From positions 29,409 through 93,408 of the forward strand of contig JAMKCH010078729.1 of the NCBI GenBank assembly GCA_023653785.1: 64,000 nt of DNA. Reading direction: 5' to 3'. The position numbers and the translations under genes are program-made. The notes beneath the pieces were generated by a model. That model was not told the DNA's origin. It was given only the letters and a program-made list of their open reading frames with translations, and searched no databases. This document shows, one piece after another, positions 1 through 10,917 of the stretch. Position 1 is the first letter of the stretch, and every line of letters begins with the position of its first letter. The stretch comes from Ophioderma brevispina (Eukaryota > Echinodermata > Ophiuroidea > Amphilepidida > Ophiodermatidae).

Positions 1-1053
1 TAATGAATGTTTGTTTATGATTGCAAAATATGAAATTTCCATTCAATGAGACATAAGCCAAGTTGAATGGATTATGACATCTTTCCAACTCATGAAAATT
101 TTCTTTCTTTTGCATGAGAAACAATTATTTTTTATGTATCATCGAAGTAGATCCTTGTAAACAAGCTGTTAACCTTAATAAACCATTCATGATTGGGGCC
201 TCGCCAGGCTTGACCTAATTAATGGTTTACAGTTCTTACAATTGACATTTTCCAATACAAGGCCTACATCCACTGTTACTACCTTATACTTGGCCCGAAC
301 ACACACCAATGGGAATTCAAAGTAGAACATGTTTTAAAACATCTTTGCAGGGCAGAAAAACTCAAACAAGATCATGTCTCAATGTTTGCCTGTGCAAAGA
401 TTGTCTACTAAAGCTATGCAAATTCTCACTGTAGCACTACAGCACTTATCATATATACCGCATCATAGTCATGGCAAAGTTCCGTATAAGTCCATGTTTT
501 AGGTGACCGACTGTGAATATGCTTGAAGTGTTCACTAGAACAGATTAAAATGTATGGAACAGAAATGTGCACCAAATAGAACAAAATGTACAGTTTGTGA
601 TGTAAGCTTACAATTAATAATTTATTGAATGATGTGACCTCTTATTCTCCAATCAAATGACAATGATCTACATAGGTGTTATATAAATAGCCTAATTTTC
701 CCTTTGAAGTACAAATAATTATTAAAACATAGCCTTTGCCACAAGGAAGTGGTACTTGTTGAACTTGGTTCATGTTTGTGGAATACTCTAAACTTGAATG
801 AGTTAGTTCAGAAAAAGTGATTTCTCTACACTAAGTATTGATGACATTGTATCGCATGTTTTGCAAGCACCTTTACAAATCTGCATCTTACCCTGTGGTA
901 TTGACTCTAATGTATTGTGTCAAATTTGAACAAGGGTTATAGTTTTTACTATTGCACTAATATAGACATGTTGTTTTTGTAACAATATCATAGATTCTTT
1001 TCATGACTTGTGATACTAGTTAAAACATATCACATGCCTCGATCCAAGGTAAT
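1..1053. other. AT-rich intergenic stretch, no gene seen
   Basis: No reading frame with protein-like composition, no tRNA-like box A/box B pair and no clear repeat structure was seen on either strand. It lies 3' of the GPCR gene, which is transcribed toward it, and ends where a foldback repeat begins. Confidence 0.5.
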
Positions 1054-1225
1054 TATTAAATAATTATATAATATTGAATGACTTTGAATATGATACAAGA
1101 ATATATTGCACAAGCTAGAAAAATATTGTACAAGTCGAAGATGAGTACAATAATATTTTTCTGGCGATTACAATATGTTCTGGTATCATATGAAAAAAAA
1201 GCCATTCAATATTATTATTGTTATT
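1054..1225. repeat. AT-ended foldback repeat, copy 1
   Basis: The left end reads AATAATTATATAATATTGAA and the right end CATTCAATATTATTATTG, giving an imperfect palindrome. Inner segments also pair (ATGATACAAG on the left with a matching GGTATCATAT on the right). The centre holds AAGTCGAAGATGAGTACAA, which recurs almost unchanged in the centre of the next foldback about 370 bp away, so the two are copies of one small family. It looks like a hairpin MITE without coding capacity. No target-site duplication could be fixed in the AT-rich flanks. Confidence 0.6.
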
Positions 1226-1423
1226 TAAATATCAGGCTGACTCAAACCAAACCTTGCGTTGACAGTGTTGTAGTCCAACTGGCGAGTCTCGATCATTCTA
1301 CCGGTCTGAACTAAAAATGCCCGGATGTGATACAATATTAAAAAGAATATTGTATTGCATCCAGGGACTTTTACCAAAACTGTACAATACAAAGATTTCT
1401 TTGCACCACTCAGAAGCCTGATA

Positions 1424-1588
1424 TAAATAATAATTATATAATATTGGATGGCTGAGGTTGATAACAGAAAATATCGGCCGAGCCTAGATCAAATATCAGG
1501 CGAGTCGAAGACGAGCCTGATATTTTCTTGGCGAGGGCGATATTTTCTGTTATCAACCGAAAAAGTCATCCAATATTATTATTATTAT
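1424..1588. repeat. AT-ended foldback repeat, copy 2
   Basis: This is the better preserved family member. The left arm contains ATAATATTGGATGG and then TTGATAACAGAAAATATCG. The right arm returns CGATATTTTCTGTTATCAA and then CATCCAATATTATTATTA. The GC-richer centre (GGCGAGTCGAAGACGAGCC) is itself a small palindrome. Arm, order and centre match copy 1 at 1054-1225. No protein is encoded. Confidence 0.75.
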
Positions 1589-1927
1589 GCAAGAGGAAGC
1601 TGACTTGACAAAACTAGTTTTAAATTGACTTCAAAACTAATAAAAAGAGATTATTTGCTTGAGCAGTTGCCCAATATTTTTTGCGTGTTGGGCGGTACGC
1701 GCTACTCGCACTGCAGTATTGCACCCCAGATGCATAATAATAGAAAATATTGTTTACTTAGTGAAAATACACCCTTCTAGGATGCATTTTGAGACTACAT
1801 TCTATTGCAAGGAGCTCAGGATATTGCACTTACAACACAAATATTTTTTATCATAAAACAGTGAATAATAACAAAGTACACAAATGTAATTATTGCCATG
1901 GCAACTAGCACCATTTCAATATCCTTT

Positions 1928-3115
1928 TTAAAACACTGTGCTATTCATATGAGTTGATTTGGTTTTGCTATACTTGACATAGTAATTGTATTTTGGTGGT
2001 ATGCAGCGAGCAAAACAACAGCAAATAACAATCCAACACTCATGCCTGAATTTAGGATTGACAAGCGAGTACAAGAATGGGTTCATTACCGAGTTCAGAT
2101 ATGGGAATATGTAGCGGCATACATATACAGTCATTGCCGTGCGGTCCTTCTTCAATATGCTTGGTGCGAAACCCACATAGATGTCTATAATTCCTCTAGG
2201 CAACCAGCAGAAAATGAAAGCAATAATGACCAGGAGAAGTCTTTTTGCTACGATATACCGAGTGCGATTTACAAGGTTGGCACCAGAGCCGGGAGCGTGA
2301 AGGGACCGCTTCGCTAGGATGCAGAAAATACGTAGGTACGCTATGGTAATGATGCCAATTGGGATGAATAATGTTATTGAGGCATCCATGAATGCCATTA
2401 TGATCCGTGCTCGATGGCGGTTGCCTGTTCGAATCTGGCACTCGGGGACTTTGTAAAGAAACAGCGTCTTTATAGCAGTTAAAAATGACATGACCCAAGC
2501 AGCCAGTAGCATTTTCTTGGCTCGTTTGGCATGAGTTGCCATGTCCAGTGGATTGCCCAAACAGTAGTAGCGATCTATAGATATCCCAACTAGGATCCAT
2601 GATGAACACAGCATTGTCTGATGCCATAGGAACAAGATGGATTTGCACTCAAGACCTGTCATTAACCGGTACCGTGTCACTGACTCTATGTGCATGTGCA
2701 TTGGTATTACCACTGTGCAAACGAGGAAGTCTGTAAGCGCTAAACTACACAGAAAATAATTAGCAGTGGACTGCTTGCGTTTGCGGTGCTTAGTGTACAC
2801 ACTCAACACAATCAGGTTTCCCAGAGTTCCAACAATCATGAATAAACTCATAAAAGCTATATTTAGGTATACATGTATAGAATCCGGTCGCAAAAGATTG
2901 TTGGTAAAATCCGGCTTTGATGTGTTCACTGTGGCGTTTGGAAAGAACTCTTGGGAAACAAGCTTGGTTGATTCAAGTGAATCTTCAGCAGTATATAATG
3001 GGTTACTTGTAGGAGCAATTGCACTGGAAATATCATGGTTGCCATGGTTACTGTACAGTTTGAAGTCCTTGGTTATTTGTGAAGGCCACACTGAAGTTTG
3101 AGTTGGTACTGCCAT
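1928..3115 (-). CDS. Class A (rhodopsin-like) G protein-coupled receptor, uninterrupted ORF
   Basis: A 395-residue seven-transmembrane receptor of the plasma membrane that should couple an extracellular ligand to heterotrimeric G proteins. Segments, with residues counted from the ATG at 3115: TM1 about 81-107 (GTLGNLIV), TM2 117-142 (LALTD, D129), Cys157 before TM3, TM3 158-183 ending in DRY, TM4 200-221 (W207), Cys226 in ECL2 (expected disulfide to Cys157), TM5 238-264 (P252), TM6 288-314 (FIFCWLP), TM7 328-352 (NPFLY as NPxxY). N-glycosylation sequons lie at N60 and N64, and the tail has a cysteine cluster (365-367, 371) suited to palmitoylation. All family landmarks are present, so it looks functional. 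The open frame extends 8 codons upstream to a TTG, but the first ATG (3115) has a strong Kozak context (A at -3, G at +4). A 5' UTR intron ending at the CAAG just before the ATG is possible. The short third loop suggests a peptide-type receptor; the ligand cannot be named. Confidence 0.93.
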   Translation of the reverse strand: MAVPTQTSVWPSQITKDFKLYSNHGNHDISSAIAPTSNPLYTAEDSLESTKLVSQEFFPNATVNTSKPDFTNNLLRPDSIHVYLNIAFMSLFMIVGTLGNLIVLSVYTKHRKRKQSTANYFLCSLALTDFLVCTVVIPMHMHIESVTRYRLMTGLECKSILFLWHQTMLCSSWILVGISIDRYYCLGNPLDMATHAKRAKKMLLAAWVMSFLTAIKTLFLYKVPECQIRTGNRHRARIIMAFMDASITLFIPIGIITIAYLRIFCILAKRSLHAPGSGANLVNRTRYIVAKRLLLVIIAFIFCWLPRGIIDIYVGFAPSILKKDRTAMTVYVCRYIFPYLNSVMNPFLYSLVNPKFRHECWIVICCCFARCIPPKYNYYVKYSKTKSTHMNSTVF

Positions 3116-3139
3116 CTTGCATGTGAAATCAAAGGTCAA

Positions 3140-5282
3140 AGATCTGCAATTTTCTGTCGGTAGTTTTCACCTGATAACAGTAGTCAATGGACACAATTAC
3201 ACAAAGAACATGTCAAAAGTCATGCCTGACTGAAGATACTGTACCTTTACTGACTGATAACGTCATCAAAAATACCACGCATGCCGCAGGTTCACAATGC
3301 AATATAGAAAACTATCAAAAGTTTGTTCATATTCAAGTTGCCAGATTCTTGATAAATTATCTTCCAAACAAATGACATTTTTAGTATTCAAGCCCTTAAT
3401 TGTGCATTCTGCCGAAGAAAATTTTCTAGTCTGAATGAAATCTGTGCGAGATTGGCTGTTATCAGATAATTTTTAATGCGTTTCCTATTAGCATGTACAT
3501 CAAAGCATGTCAATGTATAAGATTATAACCCACTTTTCAAGTAATTAAAAAGTTGATCAGCTTGTAACATGTCAGAAGCCTGTGTAATCCAATTAGTGTG
3601 CAAACTTGAACGATGCTCGCACGTCTGTCCAGCATCCGGCTTCACTCGGTATGTCCTTAGAAGTGCTTTGTGTATCGTGGCACTTGAGATGAATTAGGCC
3701 CCTCCTCCTCCTAGTTGTAATATAAATCAGGGTCTGGCCAAATAAATGCAGGCGACAGATACATCCACTCCATGCGCACCACTCAAAACCTTAGTGTTGA
3801 CACGGTTATCTTGTCATCTGTGTGGCAAATATAAAGATACATTGTTATGAAAAGTTTTATGAACCCCATCTATTCAAGTAACAGTTATTATTTAAAAAAT
3901 CAAGACCGGATAGTATCAATATTTAATCAGGGATAGTTGATTGTTAGCTATTGGTAACTTGATGAAATGTTCATAATATTTTAGCAAACGGGTACACATA
4001 GGCAGTGTATATGATTGAATGGTTCAAGTTAATAATGGTACTGGTCTGGAAAATGTGATCATCCAGCTTCCACAAAATCAAGAATATGTTTGGGCCTTCT
4101 AAAATGACAGTATCTGAAAAATTAGATATTTTGTGAATCTTATTTGCATATTTTGGACCCTTGGACATAACCCCATTACTTCTATGCAATCTGTACTAAA
4201 TGCCAGGTTGATAAACATAAGACCATCATGTAAAGCATATTTGTCATACCAAAGGAATCAAATATGACAAGTAAATTTAGTATCTTTTACTTAAAGCTAA
4301 TTATTGATGTTTATGATCTTGTAAAAATCTCAGTTTTAATGTTTTGTGACTAGTTATGGTTGATGGAGTGAGTCACAAATATTGGTTGGCTTTGATGTGC
4401 ATTCTTGCTCGTTACTGATTACTCATTGCTGAGAAGGGCAATTTTGATGTTTTATTAGTGTGCATGCATGAGCTATGTTCATGTTCATTAGGTAAATTGG
4501 CTCTAATTTGAAAAGTTGGTGATATTCTTTGGGTAAATAGCTGTGAGATGAGTTGAGACATTTCACACAGCTGTTTGATCCTGTGCAAATTGTCTCTTAT
4601 TTTAAGAGCAATTTTAAGCAATGGCGACACAATATTGACAACTAATATAAGTAGGGACATACAAGGACTATTACCTTCGCAAAAATCAGAAAAATTCATT
4701 GCGGGAATCTTGCCATATAGGCATACAAAGGTCATAATTTGTATGTTATACTCAACTTATAGCACCCTCTACATGCCGTTTTCCCATAGAAAGACGTGTA
4801 AAACTAGATTTTTATGAAAAATCATATTTGCCCACAATGAAATATCATCAAATTTACATAGGATGTAGTTAGTAGAATAAATACTCTAAAGTGTGTCGAC
4901 ATTGATATTTTTTTGTTTTATTCTTGTTTTGTCATAAAAAATGAGACTTTCAAACAGGTGTGTTTCAACTAAAAGGGTATTCGAGGGGTTAAATGATGTC
5001 AAATGATAATGTAAAATGATTTTGGTTCAATAAGTTGTTAAGTGATCTCATATGAAAAGCCATTTCCTATGAAGCAAACTTGGTGACAATAATCTTTTGG
5101 TAGGGGCATGAGATGAGTTGATGTAATATTCGCTGATGTAGTGCACGTTAGTAGTCATTGGTTACTGGTTCAAGCCTTAGCTCATGCATCTGTTCCAAAT
5201 TATGATATAATAGGTTTTGTGTTGTGATCAATGTGACCAGTGGCTCCTACCAAAGTTAGCATATGCCATTTGACCTGGAAAC
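3140..5282. other. Intergenic, no gene recognised
   Basis: AT-rich sequence upstream of the GPCR. It may hold that gene's 5' UTR and promoter, but no core promoter motif can be singled out. The only open frames are short and lack recognisable domains. Confidence 0.45.
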
Positions 5283-5460
5283 AGTCTTACATCGGCGAAT
5301 AGGTCAAGCAGCAGGAAACCAGACTACTCGGAGAAAACCTGCAAGGGCAAGATTTGACTAGAAACCAATAAAACATAACCTCTGGCCTGACTCAGGGATT
5401 GAACCTGGGATCTTAATGATGCAAAGCAAGGAAGGAACCACTGCACTACCGGCTTTTGGA
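5283..5460 (-). repeat. tRNA-derived SINE fragment
   Basis: On the minus strand a box-A-like GGTAGTGCAGTGGTTCC is followed about 35 nt later by a box-B-like CAGGTTCAATCCCTGAG, the spacing of an internal tRNA-type Pol III promoter. The rest (CTAGAAACCAA and similar) resembles the tails of the SINEs at about 10 and 13.7 kb. It is too degenerate and too long to be a working tRNA gene. Confidence 0.6.
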
Positions 5461-5599
5461 ATTAATGCAATAAAAAGAGTGCTAGAAGTTTGGAATAGTA
5501 TTACATCCTACAGGGAATCCCATTAGGGGATATTAGTTTTAAAAAATGAGACAAAGTCTACTTTTTTAGATACAGCTAGAACACAGGTATTTCACCTCT

Positions 5600-5935
5600 T
5601 AATTTATGAGGGGGGGGGGGGCTTTGGGGGCTAAAGCCCCCCTCAAAGTTCTCAAGAAAAAAGAGGAAGGAAGAAAGTGGGAGGATTTGATTTTTTCATG
5701 CAAATGCGGATCAAAAAGTGTCGGAAGAAGTATGCAAGGAAAGGCGTTTTCAGGTCTTGAAAACTCTAAAACCTCAGGAGCTTCCGGGGGCTCTGCCCCC
5801 TGCACCCCCGCCGGGGCGTTGCCCATAGACCCCCCAGTGGCCCTAAGCCGGGCCCCTGGACCCCACCCGTTAGTCGCTCCGCTCGCTTCGCTCTCATGGT
5901 TCGAAAATCTTTAGTCCATCCCCCCTCAATAAATT
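5600..5935. repeat. GC-rich interspersed repeat with G/C-run termini
   Basis: It stands out by base composition: it opens with an 11-12 base G run, continues GGGGGCTAAAGCCCCCC (a hairpin) and later has CTTCCGGGGGCTCTGCCCCC and CCGGGCCCCTGG. The end is CATCCCCCCTCAATAAATT, which roughly mirrors the start (AATTTATGAGGGGGG), suggesting terminal inverted repeats. Related blocks starting AGCTTCCGGGG recur near 54838 and 60730. Short frames inside it are compositional artefacts. Confidence 0.6.
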
Positions 5936-6399
5936 TCTTGGGCATGCATATGCATTGCAATATACAATTGTCACTTCTAGTTTCAAAATCACAAGTTTGT
6001 TTCCCACAATACTTGGTGGTTAGTGCATGCAAGTGCCAGGCTCTTGTATCAAGTAGAAAATATGATAAACATAAATTGGTACATGCACCTCACAGTTAAA
6101 ATTACCAGGAGTACTGTAACAAAATTTGGGGGTACATGGCTTTTGAATCTGTGTAAATTTATTTGTTTAACAGCCATCACACAACTGAAAAATGCCTAAT
6201 ATGGGGTACTGAATAGTCCAACAAAATTTACTGCACAAAAAATGTTCCATTACATTCACAGATAGAACTTCCTATAAGTTTAGGATCCACTTCTATTCCT
6301 CCCTGGTATCCTTTTTTATTTTTATCCAAAAACTTAGGGGCCTGTAGTGACGTAAATTTCTTTTTGGAAATTTTAAAAATTAAAAGTTGGTTGATTGAA

Positions 6400-6725
6400 A
6401 ATTTATGAATGAAACAGGCGTTAGCTGAAAAGATAACCATTACTAGACATGTGTGCGCGCGAACGAAGCGCGCTATAAAAATTTTCGCCATTAAAGCTAA
6501 ATAAAATCATTAAATGTAACTGTTAAGTTAGAAAAATGCGCGCGAAGCGCCGGAGGGGAAAAATTTGCCATTTTTAAACTATTATGGTAAAATATGAGGT
6601 TTATTTAGGTGAAAAACACCATGAACAGGCTCTCAACATTGGGGGGGATGATCGTTATTGACCATCCCCCCTAATCAAAATATTGGGGGGGTATATCCCC
6701 CCCATCCCCCCGGGGATTTACGCAT
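6400..6725. repeat. Low-grade repeat patch with GCGCGAAGCGC and G/C-run hairpins
   Basis: Two close GCGCGAAGCGC-like palindromes (about 6455 and 6540) are followed by a G-run/C-run hairpin (GGGGGGGATG ... CATCCCCCC) and a second one at 6685-6715. These are typical of mutated MITE ends, but no complete element boundary was identified. Confidence 0.35.
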
Positions 6726-8430
6726 ATGGTGCCCTGTATTCTGGAACCAGATGGGACTTTCCATAAAAGCTCTTGCAGTCAAAACAGTGAGCAATAAAGG
6801 GAGAAAGAAACAAAACCAAAAAGCTTATCGATTTTACCAGTAAATGGTAATTTGATAATTGCCATTGTGCCTGATGAGACAGATCATTGCTGTGTTATAA
6901 ACCATATTCAAAAAAGTAAGGTGAACGTATTCGAGATGCAACATGCCATTTTGCTATGTTTTAAGAGCCATCCCTTATAGAGGAAACCATTATGAACAGG
7001 ACACTTGGCCCACAACATTAAAGTACATGTAATATATCCTGCTTAAAGGTGTTTATGTTCGGGATTTTTTAATGTCGTCATGTTATCTACTTGATGTGAG
7101 AGCCTGGCACTTTGAAATGAAACATACTTCGCCACCCAAGTTTGTGGGAAACAAACTTGTAGTTTGATGGTTAGAAGTGAAATCTGCATATTACTTTACA
7201 ATGGCATTCACTTCGTGCTGCTATTGATGGGTACCATTAAAACAGCTTTTTCTTGGCCAGGCAGAAGATTTATCCTGAATTGACCAAACCCTCATGCAGT
7301 GGTACTCATCTTATTGGGTGTATACAGCCCATCCATGTTTGTTACACTTCTCAGCTGTTACTGATCGCCTTGTTGACTTCAAGGAGTATCTCTTTCCAGT
7401 GCCAGGGCCATGGTCAGTGATATACATACCAACTTGCACCTCTAGTGATAGTGACATTCCCTGCTTGCACTAACGGAGATAGTCCTAACCTAAAGGTAGC
7501 TAGTAACAGTTTTTCCTGATTGGTTGGGTCAGATTGCAAAATCTTTGCGTGACAAATAAACTGTAGAATGAATTCTATAGCCAATTTATATCCAAAAGAA
7601 TACTTCCATGTTATAATATACATGTGGTACAGAATACATTGTTTGTATGTATATTTTAACAATGATATCATGGAACTATTTCATTAAGCAGAATAATATT
7701 CATGTGTGGTAAATAAACAGGCACGAACTTGATACAGAAAGTATGACAGGTATTACTAACAATAGTGATTTAGGCCTTTGCACTAGATAAGAAGTTCCCT
7801 GTAAAAAGGGAGGTATGGTAAACTGAAGCTTGGGGTTCCAGCAATGTGTTTTTTACTCAAAATAATTACCAAGACTGTATCAGAAAAAGTAACATGAAAC
7901 GCAGTCTTTTTGTTTCACACTAAAGGTTGATCATTATGATTGATGCTTGCATAGTATTCAACAATATAGTGATACAAAACACAATTTGTTGTCATTCACA
8001 AATTGTTGCACTAAAAATGCCAGAAAGATTGTCCTTTTTAAGACTCGTCTTGTTTTTGTCATTATCTTTGGAAAGAAATAGATTGAAGGCTGACAAAAAT
8101 GTGAAGGACTACAATGAGGAAAGAAAAATACAACTTTTGCCTCACCTGATATAAAAAATTGATACTTATCTCCAGGTAAGTCAGGGCATCCCAAAGATGG
8201 CTGGAACAGGCCCTTTAAGAAGTAATTACTATACTTTTTATTAAGAACCCTTCGAAAATGGTAACAAGATCCAAATCTAAGTAATTTTGATTAATGCTGA
8301 TGAGTGTTAAAATATATTGACTTTATTAAATTTGTGAGTTGAATTTGCTACTTTATTCCTACTGTGCGGAAGCACGGTGTAGATCTGAGAAATTAAGAAG
8401 ATTGCACAGACCATGTTTATCTACACTCTT
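6726..8430. other. Intergenic; one dispersed-repeat segment at 7100-7240
   Basis: No gene was seen. Positions about 7130-7235 (TTTGTGGGAAACAAACTTG, then a TTGATGGT...AGAA block and CCATTAAAACAG) match a block at about 47553-47650 in the same orientation and order, so this is part of a dispersed repeat. The remainder is AT-rich without recognisable content. Confidence 0.45.
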
Positions 8431-8433
8431 GTG

Positions 8434-8960
8434 TGGGAGAAGCGTGGCCTAGCGGTAGGGTTGCTTTCCTGTGGCGCAAATTTTACCAACAAAAAAATTC
8501 CCTCGTCGAATGCCCGTTGGGGGTCGTGGCACTTGTCGGGACTTATTCGGGTACTATAAATTCGGGATTTGATCTGTATACCAGCTATTGAGTAAATACC
8601 GAAAATGACGCTCTATCCAAGTTCACTTGGAATTGGGCAAATGATCATGAAAGCATCCCGTCCTTCGGAGGGGTGCTTCATGATACATATACAGATTACC
8701 GCTCTCCTCCATTAGTTCACGTGGGAATTGGGCAACTGGATCATGAAGCATCCCGTCCTCGGAGGGGCGTTAAGCCGTCGGTTCCGTGTACAGAGAGTCA
8801 CAACTGTGACATGTACTTCGCAGTCAGTGTGAATAAGAGTAGGGTGAAAAACCATGACTGTTTCCAATCCGACCCAGTTTCAAAAAACGCGGGACATGTT
8901 AGGAGCGTTCGTATAATAGATACACGCGTCCCGGATCACACACCAGTTGAATAAATCCTG
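8434..8960 (+). repeat. tRNA-derived SINE, partially duplicated body
   Basis: The head GCGTGGCCTAGCGGTAGGGT matches a tRNA box A. About 50 nt later CTCGTCGAATGCC is a degenerate box B. The body then contains a block with GGAATTGGGCAA, ATCATGAA, GCATCCCGTCC and GGAGGGG, present twice in tandem (about 8620-8675 and 8710-8768). It ends with GTTAAGCCGTCGGTTCCGTG and an ACTGTGACATG stretch. Tandem duplication of the central body inside one SINE is unusual. No product is encoded. Confidence 0.65.
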
Positions 8961-9960
8961 GCACTACCACGAGCCATTACCAATGACTTGGGATCTACTA
9001 AGAGAAGCTCTCTGTTCAGGATGAAAGCAGTTTTTGATCTCTCTTCAGTTTTTGACAACCTTCCCACCTTTTCACTTCAATCAGATCATTCTGTTCAATC
9101 CGGGAATATACTGAAACTAAAACTGCAAACTTTTTAACATGGGTGAAGTTCTAATTTAGATATGAAGTGAGATCTTTATATGTACGAATTTTAAAAATTT
9201 CATGTAGGATCATTGGATTCAAATGACGTAACAGCAAAATAGCTATCAAATCAAATCCTTAGGGTTACACACCACTAACTCACTTATACACAGTTGCCTA
9301 GGGAAAAAATGGACAACTTTGAGCATTTTTTCTTTCACATTTTAAAACTCTCAAAGAGGAAAAACAACACATCACCCCAAATTACAAGATGAAATCACCA
9401 AAGAACCAAATTGTGAACATATGAGACCCAGAGAAATTTTAGTACGAATCACCACTTTTGACGAGTGTCAGACCGGGAACCAAAGCTTCTCTATAGGTCG
9501 CCAAAGCTAGTAATTTGCACATGATGTGAAATTGATGAGCGCGGAGTAAAATGTCTCAATTTCACTGTCCAAATGCCACTTAGTTGAGAAAACATACCAG
9601 CTGTACCATGTCAAATCATGAAATTCATCACTTTTTAATATACTAGTGCATTTTCAGACATTTTAAAGACATTTTCAGAGCCAGGCACGAAAGAAGTCCC
9701 CCCAAGATTTTGCTCCTTACGCAGCCAGGTGAGTGGTGTAAACTAGACTATTCAATCCAAAAACTTGACTGCATCAAAAATGAGATTTCCATTACATTAC
9801 GCCATGAGGAATTGGAAACTCATAATGGTAGTATCTCCAAAAGGCTTTTCAGTATGCATGTACTTTCATTCAATCATCAGCATTTCATTCGGGTACACTT
9901 GCTTTCTTCCAGGTAAGAGGTCCCCTAGCCCTTAAACCACTCAACACCAATATAACTCAA
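8961..9960. other. Intergenic, nothing recognised
   Basis: AT-rich; no domain-bearing frame, no tRNA-like promoter and no palindrome was found. Confidence 0.4.
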
Positions 9961-10218
9961 GGAGCTGAGTGGGGAAATGCACCAAGTCCAAAAAGAGCGA
10001 TGACGTCATCGCACCAACACTCATATTGGGCACGAAATCGCTGACAGGGCCACTTACAGCGAGACTCCCTTGTGGCTTGCCATGCCTGGTCATGTGGAAT
10101 GGTGGCCGGAGGCCCGGGTTCGAATCCCAGGGGACCCTTCAGGTTTCTTTAGTTTTCTCTCCCTTACCCCTTTCCTTCCTCTCTGAGATTAGGCTAGAAA
10201 CCAAAAAAGGCAGTTAGG
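9961..10218 (+). repeat. tRNA-derived SINE, family S1, copy A
   Basis: It begins GAGCTGAGTGGGGAAATGCACCAAGTCC. A clear box B (GGGTTCGAATCCC, about 10109) lies downstream of TGGAATGGTGGCCGG, and the tail is a pyrimidine-rich stretch followed by AGGCTAGAAACCAAAAAAGGC and TTAGGGTTAAGG. It is collinear with the copy at 13553-13825 over its whole length, which defines a family with a roughly 255-275 bp unit. The promoter motif is central rather than at the 5' end, so the tRNA-like head is not at the start of the conserved unit. Confidence 0.75.
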
Positions 10219-10351
10219 GTTAAGGTGAGTGGTTGTGATCACGATTCAAATTTTTCATATGATGTTTCCTCAAATGGAAGACAACATATCACCACAATTG
10301 AATTGTCTGATTACAAATTTTGAGTTAAATCAGTCCAGCAGTTTGAATAAC

Positions 10352-10906
10352 AACACCTGGCACAAAAAGTATCTCCGAATGTTTTCGATCGGTATTGTGC
10401 CTAAGTCAGACCATTGAAAGTTTTCGAAATATACATTTTGTTGCCTAGGTCTTGCCTTTCATTTAAGACCTGTTTGTAAAAAGCATAACAGAATGGATGA
10501 GATTAGAATGCCTGAAAGACGCAAACCCCCAAAACCAAAGTTGCAGTTTTGAATTTTTCAATGGTCACTGTGTGGGTACAACCAATAATATGTGTGTATG
10601 ATTGGACACAAGAAGATTTCCGACTGACAGAGCGAGAAAGCCTACTTGCCAATATTGATGGTGGTAACATGTTCAGTGCAAATACACTGCCATGACCATT
10701 GAAAAAATCCAAAAACTGCAACCTTTTGGTTTGGGGGGTTTGCGTCTTTCGGGCGTTCTATCTCGGCCATTTCTGGACGCTTTTTTACAAGGGAGGTGTT
10801 AAATGAAAGAGCAAGACTTAGGCAACAAAATGTTCAAAATGGTCTGACTTTGACACAATACTGATCGAAAAAACATGCCGAAATACTTTTTGTGCCAGGT
10901 GTAGAA
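10352..10906. repeat. Foldback element with about 215-bp inverted arms
   Basis: The left end CACCTGGCACAAAAAGTAT (10354) is mirrored at the right end by ATACTTTTTGTGCCAGGTG (10883-10902). Matching blocks run inward in order: CAGACCATT, TTTTGTTGCCTA, GACGCAAACCCCC/GGGGGTTTGCGTC and TTTTTCAATGGTCA/TGACCATTGAAAAA. The arms therefore pair over about 215 bp around an unpaired centre of about 110 bp. Arm identity is high but not perfect. No transposase is encoded. It is a MITE-like hairpin sitting about 130 bp after a SINE. Confidence 0.85.
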
Positions 10907-10917
10907 TAAAAAATGTG

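Noticed and set aside
2042..2648. Frames antisense to or shifted within the GPCR
   Set aside because: Shadows of the receptor coding sequence.
5599..6032. Several Pro/Gly-rich frames on both strands
   Set aside because: Artefacts of the GC-rich interspersed repeat.
10195..10220. TTAGGG motif as interstitial telomere sequence
   Set aside because: Only one or two units, and it recurs as part of the SINE tail at 13.8 kb.
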